This document shows, piece after piece, positions 23,368 through 31,388 of a DNA stretch of 64,000 bases. The notes below the pieces were generated by a model. The model saw only the letters and a program-made list of their open reading frames with translations, made no database searches and was not told where the DNA came from. Source of the stretch: a virus; the IMG/VR virus record IMGVR_UViG_3300020172_001601, positions 190,198 through 254,197 of that record. One strand, 5' to 3'. The position numbers and the translations under genes were made by a program. Positions within the stretch are counted from its first letter, which is position 1. Every line of letters starts with the position of its first letter.

Positions 23368-23402
23368 CGAGAGGGGATGTTAAACCATCCCCTTTCGTCT
23401 TT
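23368..23402 (+). terminator. Terminator after the SNF2 gene
   Basis: 12-bp stem (one G-U) 23368-23379 / 23386-23397, loop TTAAAC, then TCTTT. The U-run is short. Confidence 0.65.
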
Positions 23403-23413
23403 GAGGGTAGTGA

Positions 23414-23626
23414 ATGATTCCGGGCAATTGTCTGGTTTGCGCACTAGCAATCTGGCTAGTGCATGGCGGGGAAATCATTAGGAGTTATCGACCGGGAACG
23501 AGAATACCGCATTGGCTAGTCAAGTGTCGAGACGGCCTGATTAGGCACTTCACGGTTGAAAAGAACATACTCCCTAAGCCATTTTGCTATCTCGTTTTCC
23601 TTGGCCGATTTGAAAGATCGGGTTGA
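23414..23626 (+). CDS. Small hydrophobic protein, 70 aa (uncertain)
   Basis: ATG 23414 with GAGGG 6 nt before it. The N-terminal segment CLVCALAIWLVHGGEIIRSY could be a short membrane helix; the rest is basic. It lies between a terminator and the next class 2 element. If it is not a gene, the stretch from 23402 to 23622 holds nothing else I can see. Confidence 0.4.
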   Translation: MIPGNCLVCALAIWLVHGGEIIRSYRPGTRIPHWLVKCRDGLIRHFTVEKNILPKPFCYLVFLGRFERSG

Positions 23627-23652
23627 ACCAACCGTGGCGTCTGCTCTCTTGG
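23623..23652 (+). promoter_or_regulatory. TTGAAC-N15-CTCTCTTGG element (class 2)
   Basis: TTGAAC 23623-23628, CTCTCTTGG 23644-23652, 40 nt before ATG 23693. AACCAA and TTGGTT within it can pair. Confidence 0.65.
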
Positions 23653-23692
23653 TTTACAGGAAGAAACCAACCTTAACTAAGAAAGCAATCAA

Positions 23693-24004
23693 ATGCCTCA
23701 GCAACTTGCAGTTCAGCCCGCACGATTCATCAATGCTGAACCCGGTATTCTCCCCTTCGCCGAGGGACCAGTGCCGGTCGTGCTTCTGTCCTTTGGTGCA
23801 GAAGAAGGCCCAATCGAAGATCGAGCCATTGGCATCATTGAAGCTCGTCAGATGGTGATGGACATTTTGGAATCGCTGGCTACGATGGGCGATCCGCTGG
23901 CCCAGGCTATTGGCAGTCAATTCTTCGGACAGGGCAGCGAGGCTCCTGATGACGGTGGCCAATACGACGATGGCTATTCCGACTGTGGCGATTGTGGGCA
24001 ATAA
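23693..24004 (+). CDS. Hypothetical acidic protein, 103 aa
   Basis: It follows a class 2 element. The protein starts MPQQLAVQPARFINAEPG, has a helical centre (IIEARQMVMDILESLATMG) and ends in an Asp/Gly/Cys tail (SDCGDCGQ). No family is recognised. The next ATG is 1 nt after its stop. Confidence 0.5.
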   Translation: MPQQLAVQPARFINAEPGILPFAEGPVPVVLLSFGAEEGPIEDRAIGIIEARQMVMDILESLATMGDPLAQAIGSQFFGQGSEAPDDGGQYDDGYSDCGDCGQ

Positions 24005-24005
24005 C

Positions 24006-24236
24006 ATGGTTAATCCAAAGAACGCATCTTCTGCAAAACAAATGCTCGAACTCATTGCTCAACGTAGCGGTGAGGATCGGGCTAATGTTTTTTTAGACAT
24101 CATCATCGACACGATATTGCACAAGGGCGATGATGATGTTTGGACGCAGCAACAAGTTCTCAATCGTATTGCTGGAATATATGGCGTTGCACCACCAACT
24201 CTCAAGTTGAGTGCCAATAACGATATTCCGTTTTGA
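24006..24236 (+). CDS. Hypothetical protein, 76 aa
   Basis: ATG 24006 lies directly after the previous stop, suggesting coupling; its own ribosome-binding site is weak. Helical and slightly acidic (ANVFLDIIIDTILHKG). No family is recognised. A class 1 promoter starts at its stop codon. Confidence 0.5.
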   Translation: MVNPKNASSAKQMLELIAQRSGEDRANVFLDIIIDTILHKGDDDVWTQQQVLNRIAGIYGVAPPTLKLSANNDIPF

Positions 24237-24265
24237 TTTACAACATACTGATTGTGTGGTACAAT
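24237..24265 (+). promoter_or_regulatory. Class 1 promoter TTTACA-N17-GGTACAAT
   Basis: -35 24237-24242, -10 TACAAT 24260-24265. The first gene is at ATG 24288, and it heads the operon to about 26453. Confidence 0.75.
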
Positions 24266-24287
24266 CCTGTTGGACGAGGGAAATTCG

Positions 24288-24764
24288 ATGAACAATTCGG
24301 CATATTGGATTGCCGTGAGAGGCATTGCGAAGAAAGCACTGTACGCATTCGGCACCGGCCCGCTATACGACTTTGTTCATGGAACCGTTACCAGAAGTCC
24401 TGAACATGGAGAAAAGGTTCGTGCCTATTTGCGTGAACAGGTTGAATATTCAAGCTGGGTTGTTTCCCACAGAGTCGTTCTTGAGTCTATGCAAGAGGAT
24501 GTCCGGCAGCAAGCTGACTTGTTGTTGAAGGCCAATGCTCCTACTTACTATCGCCTCCGATTTGGTGGCGTGCGGTTTGTAGTGGCTCCAGATTTCGATG
24601 ACACCGATAGTGATGATTACGAAACACCGATGCGGTGGAACCATCCCGATGAAATCGGAACGGCGATGGTTAAGTTGGAGAATCAATACAAGCAGGCCAA
24701 GTTGTCTTTGCCCACTATTGAAATCGTGGCATTCAACAAAGAACATCAGGAAATACCAAAATGA
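24288..24764 (+). CDS. Hypothetical protein, 158 aa
   Basis: ATG 24288 with GAGGG upstream, chosen because the longer frame from 24252 starts inside the -10. Helical N-terminal half (LREQVEYSSWVVSHRVVLES) and alternating C-terminal strands (RFVVAPDFDDTDSDDYE). No family is recognised. It overlaps the next gene by ATGA. Confidence 0.55.
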   Translation: MNNSAYWIAVRGIAKKALYAFGTGPLYDFVHGTVTRSPEHGEKVRAYLREQVEYSSWVVSHRVVLESMQEDVRQQADLLLKANAPTYYRLRFGGVRFVVAPDFDDTDSDDYETPMRWNHPDEIGTAMVKLENQYKQAKLSLPTIEIVAFNKEHQEIPK

Positions 24765-25645
24765 AAAACAAAATTGATCCAAGCTGGATTTCCTGGGCCG
24801 AGACTCAAGTTCGCTTGCTGAAGGATGGTGGATATATCATCTTCCCGTCTGACGGCGCTATCTTCCAACTCAACAAGACCAGCCAGACTCTCACGTTGGT
24901 TTGTTGCGTGCCGTCGTGGATTGGCTCGGACATTGAGACGATCAACCGTCAAGTGTTTGCCAAGATTCAATACCGATACGAGCGGCCTGTTGATGTGCCG
25001 ACTACTCCTGACGCCATCATTGACAAGATTTTCGCTAACCTACAAAAGTATGCGTCGGATATTCCTACGCTGCTACATGGCATTGGCGTGATCTTCAAAC
25101 TCAAGCGAGAGAATGAGTCGCAGGACGACAAGGTATTGGACCTGATTGCCAAGAAGGGCAAGAAGCTGCCCATCAATCCCGTGACCATTAGGGGCGAAGG
25201 AAACTTCACTGTCGGTCGTTTGTGGATCGGCGTGGACTCTGTGCCTGATACGGCTCACCGCTTCAATCCAGCGGTGCAGCGTGGTCCACGATGGGAGAAG
25301 CCCGTCACTATCCTTCTGTGGAAGGAAGGGCAAAGCCTCAACGTCGATGACCCTAATCGCCCGGCGATGATTGTGGACGAGCCAGACTTCATTCAGTTCG
25401 TCAATTCACTGAATGATTCACTGGCAGCACACGTCAAGCTATGGGGGCAGGCTGATCGAGTGAATGAACATCAGAAGATGTTTGCTCTATTCGATAAGCA
25501 TGAAGAGGATTCACGCCTTGAAGTCAAGTTGTATAGAACCAACGATGACTACACTGAGCAAACTCTGGTCGGTGAGGCGGTCCTTAACTCCAAGAAGTTC
25601 TTTGAAGGGCTGGGGCATTTATTCCCCAATGGAGAATTGTCGTGA
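24761..25645 (+). CDS. Hypothetical protein, 294 aa
   Basis: ATGA overlap with its neighbour. The N-terminal 80 residues form a small beta sheet with Cys pairs (TLVCCVPSWIG); the middle is basic and helical; the C-terminal part holds VTILLWKEGQSLNVD and an aromatic helix. No catalytic signature is seen. It is the largest gene of the 24.2-26.4 kb operon. Confidence 0.55.
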   Translation: MKNKIDPSWISWAETQVRLLKDGGYIIFPSDGAIFQLNKTSQTLTLVCCVPSWIGSDIETINRQVFAKIQYRYERPVDVPTTPDAIIDKIFANLQKYASDIPTLLHGIGVIFKLKRENESQDDKVLDLIAKKGKKLPINPVTIRGEGNFTVGRLWIGVDSVPDTAHRFNPAVQRGPRWEKPVTILLWKEGQSLNVDDPNRPAMIVDEPDFIQFVNSLNDSLAAHVKLWGQADRVNEHQKMFALFDKHEEDSRLEVKLYRTNDDYTEQTLVGEAVLNSKKFFEGLGHLFPNGELS

Positions 25646-26007
25646 TACCACTTGGAATTTTCCTAGCAATAGTTGTTTTGATTTTTGCTGGGCTATTTTT
25701 ACTTATGTGGTTCTTGGTCAGAGAAGAACCACCTTGCCTTTCACTAGGCGAACCAGAAAGAGTTACAGGTGGCTTTTCTGTAATTTCACGACCAAAGATT
25801 GTTGATTATCTGATCGACCCCGATACCAGATTATCGCATATCTTTGTAATGCCTGATGCTTTGGCAACAGGACAAATAACTGGATATATGCCCTTTACTG
25901 AAGAGGCACAAGGCATCAGCAATATCAAGCTGGTGCGATCTGGCACGGGCTTCAGGGTCTATAACCATCCGACCGTCAAAGAGGGGCAATGGTTGCCATG
26001 TCGATAA
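25642..26007 (+). CDS. Membrane-anchored protein, 121 aa
   Basis: GTGA overlap start. Residues 4-28 form one transmembrane helix (LGIFLAIVVLIFAGLFLLMW). The remaining 90 residues (GFSVISRPKIVDYLIDP) are soluble and mixed. It probably faces the outside or the periplasm. No family is recognised. Confidence 0.55.
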   Translation: MIPLGIFLAIVVLIFAGLFLLMWFLVREEPPCLSLGEPERVTGGFSVISRPKIVDYLIDPDTRLSHIFVMPDALATGQITGYMPFTEEAQGISNIKLVRSGTGFRVYNHPTVKEGQWLPCR

Positions 26008-26453
26008 GGAACTACCAAGTCCGAGATTTGGTAAATACTACTGACGAGTTCGGCGCACGAACTTTCGCCTTGGTTTCCATCACCGAAACCGGCTATCGTG
26101 CTGTTGCCATGAAGGACAAAAAACGGTATAACCTAACCGACGAGCAGATCGCTTGTAAAGTTGGAACTATATCAGAAGACAGTCCTTTACTCATCGAAGA
26201 CGAATATGATGCTCAACGAGGCAAAGAATATTGTCTTCAACAGGCTCGTGAGTTTCCAGCCGAGGCCGTTAAATGGCGTGCCTTGGCGAACCTCAAACCC
26301 GGCAGCACGGTCTGTCTTGTTCACCGGCGCACGATCTTTCGAGACGCCGTGTTCCTCGCAGTAAATTTCAAAAAGCCTCTTTATCCGATTCGGGCCAAGA
26401 TCAAAGGTCTGGCCCATGACTTCCGGCTTGACGCCATGCTCCCTGAAGATTGA
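25989..26453 (+). CDS. Hypothetical protein, 154 aa
   Basis: Either ATG 25989 (GAGG 4 nt upstream) or ATG 25998 could start it; it overlaps the membrane gene by 19 nt. Beta-rich N-terminal domain (NYQVRDLVNTTDEFG) and a C-terminal segment with FRDAVFLAVNFKKPLYPI. No family is recognised. A class 1 promoter overlaps its stop. Confidence 0.5.
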   Translation: MVAMSIRNYQVRDLVNTTDEFGARTFALVSITETGYRAVAMKDKKRYNLTDEQIACKVGTISEDSPLLIEDEYDAQRGKEYCLQQAREFPAEAVKWRALANLKPGSTVCLVHRRTIFRDAVFLAVNFKKPLYPIRAKIKGLAHDFRLDAMLPED

Positions 26454-26482
26454 TTTACAACCAATCGAAATCAGGGTATAAT
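26454..26482 (+). promoter_or_regulatory. Class 1 promoter TTTACA-N17-GGTATAAT
   Basis: -35 26454-26459, -10 TATAAT 26477-26482, 23 nt before ATG 26506. Confidence 0.8.
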
Positions 26483-26505
26483 CGACTGAAACGAAAGGGA
26501 ACCAC

Positions 26506-26880
26506 ATGCCAATTGAATTTGAAGATGGCTCGTCGCTTGCTACGGAAGACTGGTTCCGAATTATGTCCGTCATCAAACAACGGGCAAAAGAAGGCAAGCC
26601 GAAGCCTGTTGAGATCAAACAGAACAACGTCACCGTGAAGGTCAAGGGATTCGATCCTGTCGCAACTGGCGGCAAGGTTGTCAGTCCAGAATATGCCAAC
26701 TATATCGAATCGACACACAATGGATGGAAAGTCCGTGTGTGGCGAAAAGAGGAAGAAGGTGTATATGGCTGCAATTACTTTCAGGGCGAAGACATTCGTT
26801 ACCTCGAAGTGCCATTCGGTGATGTTCGGGACGAGAACGGGGTATTCAAATACGCTTCCTCAATCATCGACGATATTTGA
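26506..26880 (+). CDS. Hypothetical protein, 124 aa
   Basis: First gene after a class 1 promoter, with AAAGGGAA as ribosome-binding site. Acidic N-terminus (MPIEFEDGSSLATEDW), a basic centre and a C-terminal sheet with VWRKEEEGVYGCNYFQG. No family is recognised. Confidence 0.55.
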   Translation: MPIEFEDGSSLATEDWFRIMSVIKQRAKEGKPKPVEIKQNNVTVKVKGFDPVATGGKVVSPEYANYIESTHNGWKVRVWRKEEEGVYGCNYFQGEDIRYLEVPFGDVRDENGVFKYASSIIDDI

Positions 26881-26890
26881 AAGAAATGAA

Positions 26891-27265
26891 ATGAACAAAT
26901 CCAAAACCAAAATTTGGTTATATGTTGTAGCTGCCATCTTTCTGTTTGGGTTCGGCATTCGTGGTTGCATGTATGTCGGAACCTTCACATATTCCGAGGG
27001 CGAGCGAACCGGCACTATTGCCAAATTCAGCAACAAAGGTTTGTTCATCAAAACCTGGGAAGGCGAACTTCATCAAGGTGGCTTGGACCAAGGTGGTGTG
27101 GCCAAAGTGTGGAGCTTCAGTGTAATTGACCCTGGCGTTGTCGAAAAGATTCATGCAGCCCAACGCTCCGGTGGTCAACACACTCTGAAGTATCGTCAAC
27201 AAATGATGAAGCAAAGCTGGCGAGGCGAAACAGACTACTTCATCGTTGATGTGATAGCAGAATGA
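26891..27265 (+). CDS. Membrane-anchored protein of the SEGERTG family
   Basis: 124 aa. One N-terminal transmembrane helix (IWLYVVAAIFLFGFGIRG) is followed by YSEGERTGTIAKFSNKG and WEGELHQGGL. I know this pattern from a widespread small family of membrane-bound bacterial proteins of unknown function (often mislabelled as 6-phosphogluconate dehydrogenase). The full family length is present. It faces the periplasm or outside. A phage copy is a likely acquisition from a bacterium. It overlaps the next gene by ATGA. Confidence 0.6.
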   Translation: MNKSKTKIWLYVVAAIFLFGFGIRGCMYVGTFTYSEGERTGTIAKFSNKGLFIKTWEGELHQGGLDQGGVAKVWSFSVIDPGVVEKIHAAQRSGGQHTLKYRQQMMKQSWRGETDYFIVDVIAE

Positions 27266-27558
27266 AACCTCAAAAAAAGTTCGACATGACGATCCGAGAT
27301 AAGTCCCAGGTCGCTCATGACGGTCAACATAGACATGGCAATGAACATGCCACGATTGAAGTTGAAAACGAAGGCTTGAGGTTGGTCGCCCGCCACATAA
27401 AAGTGAGCGGGTGCTTGCCTTTGCCGATAACGCCAGATATGCAGTTGCCGCTCCATTTTGAAATGAACAGTGACATGACGGGGTTGGCAACTGTCATTTG
27501 CGGGATATGCAGGAAGAAACTCGGCACTTGTTCCGTCAGACACATAAAGAAGAAATAA
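27262..27558 (+). CDS. Small zinc-like protein with DGQHRHG motif, 98 aa
   Basis: ATGA overlap. Residues 20-26 are DGQHRHG, a heptamer shared with three other unrelated proteins here. Near the C-terminus CGICRKKLGTC could bind zinc. Otherwise a small beta-rich protein. No family is recognised. Confidence 0.5.
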   Translation: MKPQKKFDMTIRDKSQVAHDGQHRHGNEHATIEVENEGLRLVARHIKVSGCLPLPITPDMQLPLHFEMNSDMTGLATVICGICRKKLGTCSVRHIKKK

Positions 27559-27896
27559 TGTCCAAAGTATATCACGACAAGCAATTTCCCGCCATTGAAG
27601 CACAGGAGCGTAAGTTCCCTGATGACTTCGTGGAAGTCGCTGAGTGTGCTACTGAAGACTTGGGTGAGATATTCCAACTCACGAATCACATTGACAAAGC
27701 ATGGTGGTTGAACGAGGGCGTTCTCAAGACAGTTGATGCCCAAATCCGATCCACTTCGGTTGGTGATGTTGTAGTGCTGTCGGAAGGCACTGCGTATGTT
27801 TGCCGTACTTTGGGTTGGACCGCTATTGGCAAAGTCAATGACGGCCCATTGCCCCTTGTGTTCACAACCGGGATGGGAATATTCGATGGACAATAA
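27558..27896 (+). CDS. Hypothetical protein, 112 aa
   Basis: TAATG overlap with the previous gene. Helical and acidic N-terminal half, then strands (VGDVVVLSEGTAYVCRTLGW) ending LVFTTGMGIFDGQ. The second half resembles a small beta domain found in many phage proteins of unknown role. No firm assignment. Confidence 0.5.
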   Translation: MSKVYHDKQFPAIEAQERKFPDDFVEVAECATEDLGEIFQLTNHIDKAWWLNEGVLKTVDAQIRSTSVGDVVVLSEGTAYVCRTLGWTAIGKVNDGPLPLVFTTGMGIFDGQ

Positions 27897-28338
27897 TCAA
27901 AATCATTCCAAGCCATTGCCTAAATGGACCGAGAAACTGTTTGCCTTGATTCACAAGCATTGGCAGTATCACGCTCCATGTGTGCATATCAACATTCAGG
28001 CGTTCTTTGACCATGAAAATAAGGTGTGGCAGGTGAAGGCCGCACCTGTATATCAGGAGGTCTACGGGGGCGACGAGGATGGCAAGAAGGTATGGGCTGG
28101 GTTCGTCTTCGACATGGGAGACTTCAGCCGAGAAACCGGCGTATGGATTCAAGAATACGCAATTTCCTCTTTCTGTCTGGAGTGTACGCAACACCCAAAA
28201 TTGATGGCACGAGGTAAGTTCCAAGGCCATCAGATGTTCTTGCATATTTTCTTGGAGCCGGTCGCCGAAACTGATGCTGTTGAAGTGATCGACACCATTC
28301 AACAGGAAATTCGGGACATGCCTGATAGGGAAGAATGA
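27886..28338 (+). CDS. Hypothetical protein, 150 aa
   Basis: ATG 27886 overlaps the previous gene by 11 nt. It contains HINIQAFFDHENKVWQVKAA, KVWAGFVFDMGDFSRE and FLHIFLEPV, giving an alpha/beta impression. There are two Cys in SSFCLECTQ. No family is recognised. Confidence 0.5.
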   Translation: MDNNQNHSKPLPKWTEKLFALIHKHWQYHAPCVHINIQAFFDHENKVWQVKAAPVYQEVYGGDEDGKKVWAGFVFDMGDFSRETGVWIQEYAISSFCLECTQHPKLMARGKFQGHQMFLHIFLEPVAETDAVEVIDTIQQEIRDMPDREE

Positions 28339-28763
28339 TGCAAGAGCCTGAACTAGAAGAAATGTTGAATGAAATGACTCTCGATGAACGAGAGGCCCAA
28401 GTATTATTGGGTGGGCGTCTTTGGACGCCCAAGCCCGATTATATTCAATATTTTCCTCAGACCCTATACACTGACGCCGAACTGGTGGACGCTTTTGTTG
28501 ATACCACATACACTTGGTATGCGGATCAAACAAACACCATGTACGGCTGGCAAGATGAAGTACGGGCAGAACTGATTCGCTGCCTTGCAGAAAACGACGA
28601 ACCAGAATCGACCCACCAGTTAATCTATGCTGAAATGAAATTCAGCAAAGAGTGGACAGGTCCAGAAGGAATGTTCACGGAATACCACCCGAAAGGAATG
28701 CTTGATGTTATATGCAAAACTGAAAGAGCGATTGACGCAGGCCATGAAAGCCAGCGACACTAG
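28335..28763 (+). CDS. Hypothetical protein, 142 aa
   Basis: Starts in an ATGATG overlap. Acidic, helical, with several Tyr and Trp (TTYTWYADQTNTMYGW). No family is recognised. It overlaps the YqeY-like gene by 59 nt. Confidence 0.5.
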   Translation: MMQEPELEEMLNEMTLDEREAQVLLGGRLWTPKPDYIQYFPQTLYTDAELVDAFVDTTYTWYADQTNTMYGWQDEVRAELIRCLAENDEPESTHQLIYAEMKFSKEWTGPEGMFTEYHPKGMLDVICKTERAIDAGHESQRH

Positions 28764-29181
28764 CGCCAAGAACGCCGTGCGAGCGGTGCTGTCGAAACTT
28801 CAAACCTCCGGTCAAGAAACCGACGAGGCTGTGATTTCTTCTGTCAAGATGCTCATCAAGCAAAATGAAGAAGAAATTGAGACACGCAATGGTCGAGTCA
28901 AGATGGCTGACGGTTCCATCAAGGAAGTTGCTATCTCCGGCCAGGAGAATGAGATCGCACGTCTCAATGCTGAGATTGTGGTCTACAACGAGTTCTTGCC
29001 TGACTTCTTGAGTGCCGACAAGATCAAAGAGATTTTGGCCTTGCCGCTCCACCAGTCGCAGATCAACGCCGCCAAGAATGCTGGTGCTGCTACGGGTGTT
29101 GCCATGAAGATTCTGAAGCCGCATGGTGCGGTGGAAGGTGGCACTGTCAAAGACGTTGTTGCTGCTATTTACGGGCAATAA
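28705..29181 (+). CDS. yqeY: GatB/YqeY-domain protein
   Basis: 158 aa from ATG 28705 (AAAGGA 7 nt upstream). The whole length matches YqeY: helical N-terminus (LKERLTQAMKASDTSAKNAV), the hallmark KQNEEEIETR, IVVYNEFLPDFLS, and the final GATGVAMKILKP with GGTVKDVV. YqeY-like proteins are thought to act with tRNA or glutaminyl-tRNA amidotransferase chemistry, but their reaction is unproven. A phage copy together with SmpB at 55.3 kb suggests some remodelling of translation. It overlaps the preceding gene by 59 nt. Confidence 0.85.
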   Translation: MLYAKLKERLTQAMKASDTSAKNAVRAVLSKLQTSGQETDEAVISSVKMLIKQNEEEIETRNGRVKMADGSIKEVAISGQENEIARLNAEIVVYNEFLPDFLSADKIKEILALPLHQSQINAAKNAGAATGVAMKILKPHGAVEGGTVKDVVAAIYGQ

Positions 29182-29195
29182 TGAAGGACAATATC

Positions 29196-29462
29196 ATGAG
29201 CGACACACCAGATAATGTCAAAGAAATTGCTTTGTATGCGTGGCTTGGCGAAGATGAGTTCGGCTCTGGTGTAGTCGGACTCAAACAGGCATTAGTGCCT
29301 GCTGGGATGATCCCTTTGGTTGCGGTGGATAACAACAAGATCGACAGGGAATATATCCGACAGGCCATGCAAGCACAGGCTAATGCCTATGGCAAAACCA
29401 TACGCTTCTGCAAATTCACTTTTGTAGAAGAAATCATCACGATTGAACCGGAGAAGAAGTGA
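29196..29462 (+). CDS. Hypothetical protein, 88 aa
   Basis: ATG 29196 has AAGGAC 8 nt before it; the earlier in-frame ATG at 29181 has none. Alpha/beta, acidic, with YAWLGEDEFGSGVVGLKQA and PAGMIPLVAVDNNKI. I recall similar LGEDEF...GS...LKQ proteins in phages but no function. TGATG link to the next gene. Confidence 0.55.
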   Translation: MSDTPDNVKEIALYAWLGEDEFGSGVVGLKQALVPAGMIPLVAVDNNKIDREYIRQAMQAQANAYGKTIRFCKFTFVEEIITIEPEKK

Positions 29463-30145
29463 TGTTTGGAGCAATGGGCAGCATACGAAAAGACAAAATC
29501 CCCGAAGGAACCAAAGTGGATACTTTGCATTTGCCCGGCATTGCCGAGCGTAGCAACGAATCTTTGGTTGTGCAGGGGAGAGACACCAGTAAACTTCATT
29601 TGATTGTGGATATGAGCCGCATCGGTGCGGGTCTATTCAACGTCAAGATGGAATATACTTACTTCGCTCCCAGGTCGGGCAGGAACTACCTGTTTGAAAT
29701 GGTGATGATGCGGTGGCCGGACGCCAATACTTTCTTGTGGGCTATTGCTTCGTTCCCCATCGAGTATCGGCCCCAGGCTGAAGCGATGGCGAAAGAGTGT
29801 GGTCTTCGGTTGGCTGATGGCATTCCTACCATCTTCGATCATAAAGGCGCACACCAGTTCCCATTGGAAGGCCCTACGGTCTTTACCCTTGAGAACGTCA
29901 ATGGTCATCAAGTGTATGGAAATGACAGAGATGCAGTCGAGAAACTGAAGAAGGAAGAACACGCCGCTATTGATGCCATCATCGGTGCTGATCGGGCCAA
30001 ACTTCATGCTGAAATGAAGGGGCAAGGCTACACCGATGAACAGATCAAACGTATCCTGAATCATTGGGAATCAGGCGACGAAGCATATGACGAGCCGCCA
30101 GCCGCAGCCAGTGATGGTCAGCATCGTCACAAGGCTCCGTTGTAA
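29462..30145 (+). CDS. Hypothetical protein ending in DGQHRHK, 227 aa
   Basis: ATG 29462 in a TGATG overlap. A strand-rich domain (LHLIVDMSRIGAGLFNVKME) is followed by VMMRWPDANTFLWAIASFP. A helical UBA-like segment near the end (LHAEMKGQGYTDEQIKRIL) may bind a partner. The last residues are SDGQHRHKAPL, one of four DGQHRH copies in the window. No enzyme motif is seen. Confidence 0.55.
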   Translation: MFGAMGSIRKDKIPEGTKVDTLHLPGIAERSNESLVVQGRDTSKLHLIVDMSRIGAGLFNVKMEYTYFAPRSGRNYLFEMVMMRWPDANTFLWAIASFPIEYRPQAEAMAKECGLRLADGIPTIFDHKGAHQFPLEGPTVFTLENVNGHQVYGNDRDAVEKLKKEEHAAIDAIIGADRAKLHAEMKGQGYTDEQIKRILNHWESGDEAYDEPPAAASDGQHRHKAPL

Positions 30146-30180
30146 GAAATGTGCCTAACATTGGCACTAAGGAATGTACT

Positions 30181-30393
30181 ATGTCCGTCGAGAAGTTCAG
30201 CAAAGCCTTTGGCATTTACCATTGGGATACGTTCGACAACGAAACGATCCTGATTGGCGAAGCCGATACGCTTGTAGAAGCACAACAATTCGTTCAAGAG
30301 AGGTACAAGGGTAGGCTTGGTTCCGATGGAGCAGATCGAGTTGATATTGTAGATCAACTTGGCGAAGTTGTGGACCATTATTCAACCCGGTAA
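30181..30393 (+). CDS. Hypothetical protein, 70 aa
   Basis: ATG 30181 with AAGGA 7 nt upstream. A compact alpha/beta fold is likely (FGIYHWDTFDNETILIGEAD; TLVEAQQFVQERYKG). No family is recognised. Confidence 0.5.
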   Translation: MSVEKFSKAFGIYHWDTFDNETILIGEADTLVEAQQFVQERYKGRLGSDGADRVDIVDQLGEVVDHYSTR

Positions 30394-30405
30394 GGTGGGT
30401 GTAGC

Positions 30406-30642
30406 GTGAATGACTTTCAAAGATATTTTGCTCAAAAGAATCGTGCTGCCACTTTGCCACAAGTCAGAGTGAGCAAGGACGAATTTGTTCGTCGTCTTGT
30501 ACTGCAAGGCGAGTCACAAGACAAAGCAGAGCAGATGGCGATGGTCGCCGAGTCATTGGGAAGCCGTATCGAAATAAACAATGAAATGGTCGGCATCAAC
30601 ACCAAGTACGATGAACTTTTGGAGTCTTCGACCAATGACTGA
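30406..30642 (+). CDS. Hypothetical protein, 78 aa
   Basis: GTG 30406, GGTGGG upstream. Basic N-terminus and a helix with QDKAEQMAMVAESLG. No family is recognised; it overlaps the next gene by 8 nt. Confidence 0.5.
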   Translation: MNDFQRYFAQKNRAATLPQVRVSKDEFVRRLVLQGESQDKAEQMAMVAESLGSRIEINNEMVGINTKYDELLESSTND

Positions 30643-31081
30643 CAAAACCGAGTTTGAAAAGATTGGCGTGAATACTATTCGCCCGTTCAAGTCGAACGGG
30701 CGATGGGTGTTTAAGCACAACAATCAAACATACGATATGGCTCCAGCCGGTATTATGGATACCGTATTGAGTCCGTTGGTTATTGGCGCTGATCGGTTGA
30801 TCGCTCTCGGCTGTCAGATGAAAGGCATACCGAATCCTGAAGCTGGCTTTAATTTGTTGTTTTCGGAAGAATATTTTCCGAATGCCGATGTTAAGTTCAA
30901 CTTCTTGGAAGTCAAGCATAGTGGCTGGATTTATGCCGTTGAGGAACTGAACCTCAAAGGCTTAATGCCCGGTCAATCTGCCTGGATTTGCCCGTACATG
31001 ACGTTCTATTACCCTCAGCCGCCCAAGACGTTATATCTCAAGGTCGAACCATTGGAGTCTGGTGATGGAATTCCTGAGTGA
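30635..31081 (+). CDS. Hypothetical protein, 148 aa
   Basis: ATG 30635. Beta-rich, aromatic C-terminal half with AWICPYMTFYYP and KTLYLKVEPLE; the ICPYM-like block recalls WVCPMYEPF in the protein at 42436-42804, so the two may be distant paralogues. No family is recognised. It overlaps the following gene by 17 nt. Confidence 0.5.
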   Translation: MTDKTEFEKIGVNTIRPFKSNGRWVFKHNNQTYDMAPAGIMDTVLSPLVIGADRLIALGCQMKGIPNPEAGFNLLFSEEYFPNADVKFNFLEVKHSGWIYAVEELNLKGLMPGQSAWICPYMTFYYPQPPKTLYLKVEPLESGDGIPE

Positions 31082-31388
31082 CGGCCAGCATCGGCACGGC
31101 GGCGAGAGAATGAACTGTTTCTTCTGTGTCAAACAGAAACAGAACTGTCAGTTGTTCCGATTGGGCGAAAATCCTTCTCATCCTCCTGAGTATGCAGCAC
31201 TATATAAACAAAGATTTGTCATCTGTCCAGAATGCCATGCAAGAGGGCCAAAACATCTTGCACAGCATTTGATGCACTGGATAAAGGTACAAGGGTTCTT
31301 GGCCGATCACGGTGTTGGACTCCCCGAAATTGAACGACATAAGACAACCGGGGAACTGCCTATGCTCAATAAGAGGAAAAAAAGATGA
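31065..31388 (+). CDS. Zinc-ribbon-like protein with DGQHRHG near its start, 107 aa
   Basis: ATG 31065 with TTGGAG 6 nt upstream; ATG 31110 is an alternative. It starts MEFLSDGQHRHGGER, then CFFCVKQKQNC and VICPECHARG, so two CxxC-type pairs probably bind one zinc. The C-terminus is basic. The DGQHRHG peptide lies exactly at the junction with the upstream gene. Confidence 0.5.
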   Translation: MEFLSDGQHRHGGERMNCFFCVKQKQNCQLFRLGENPSHPPEYAALYKQRFVICPECHARGPKHLAQHLMHWIKVQGFLADHGVGLPEIERHKTTGELPMLNKRKKR

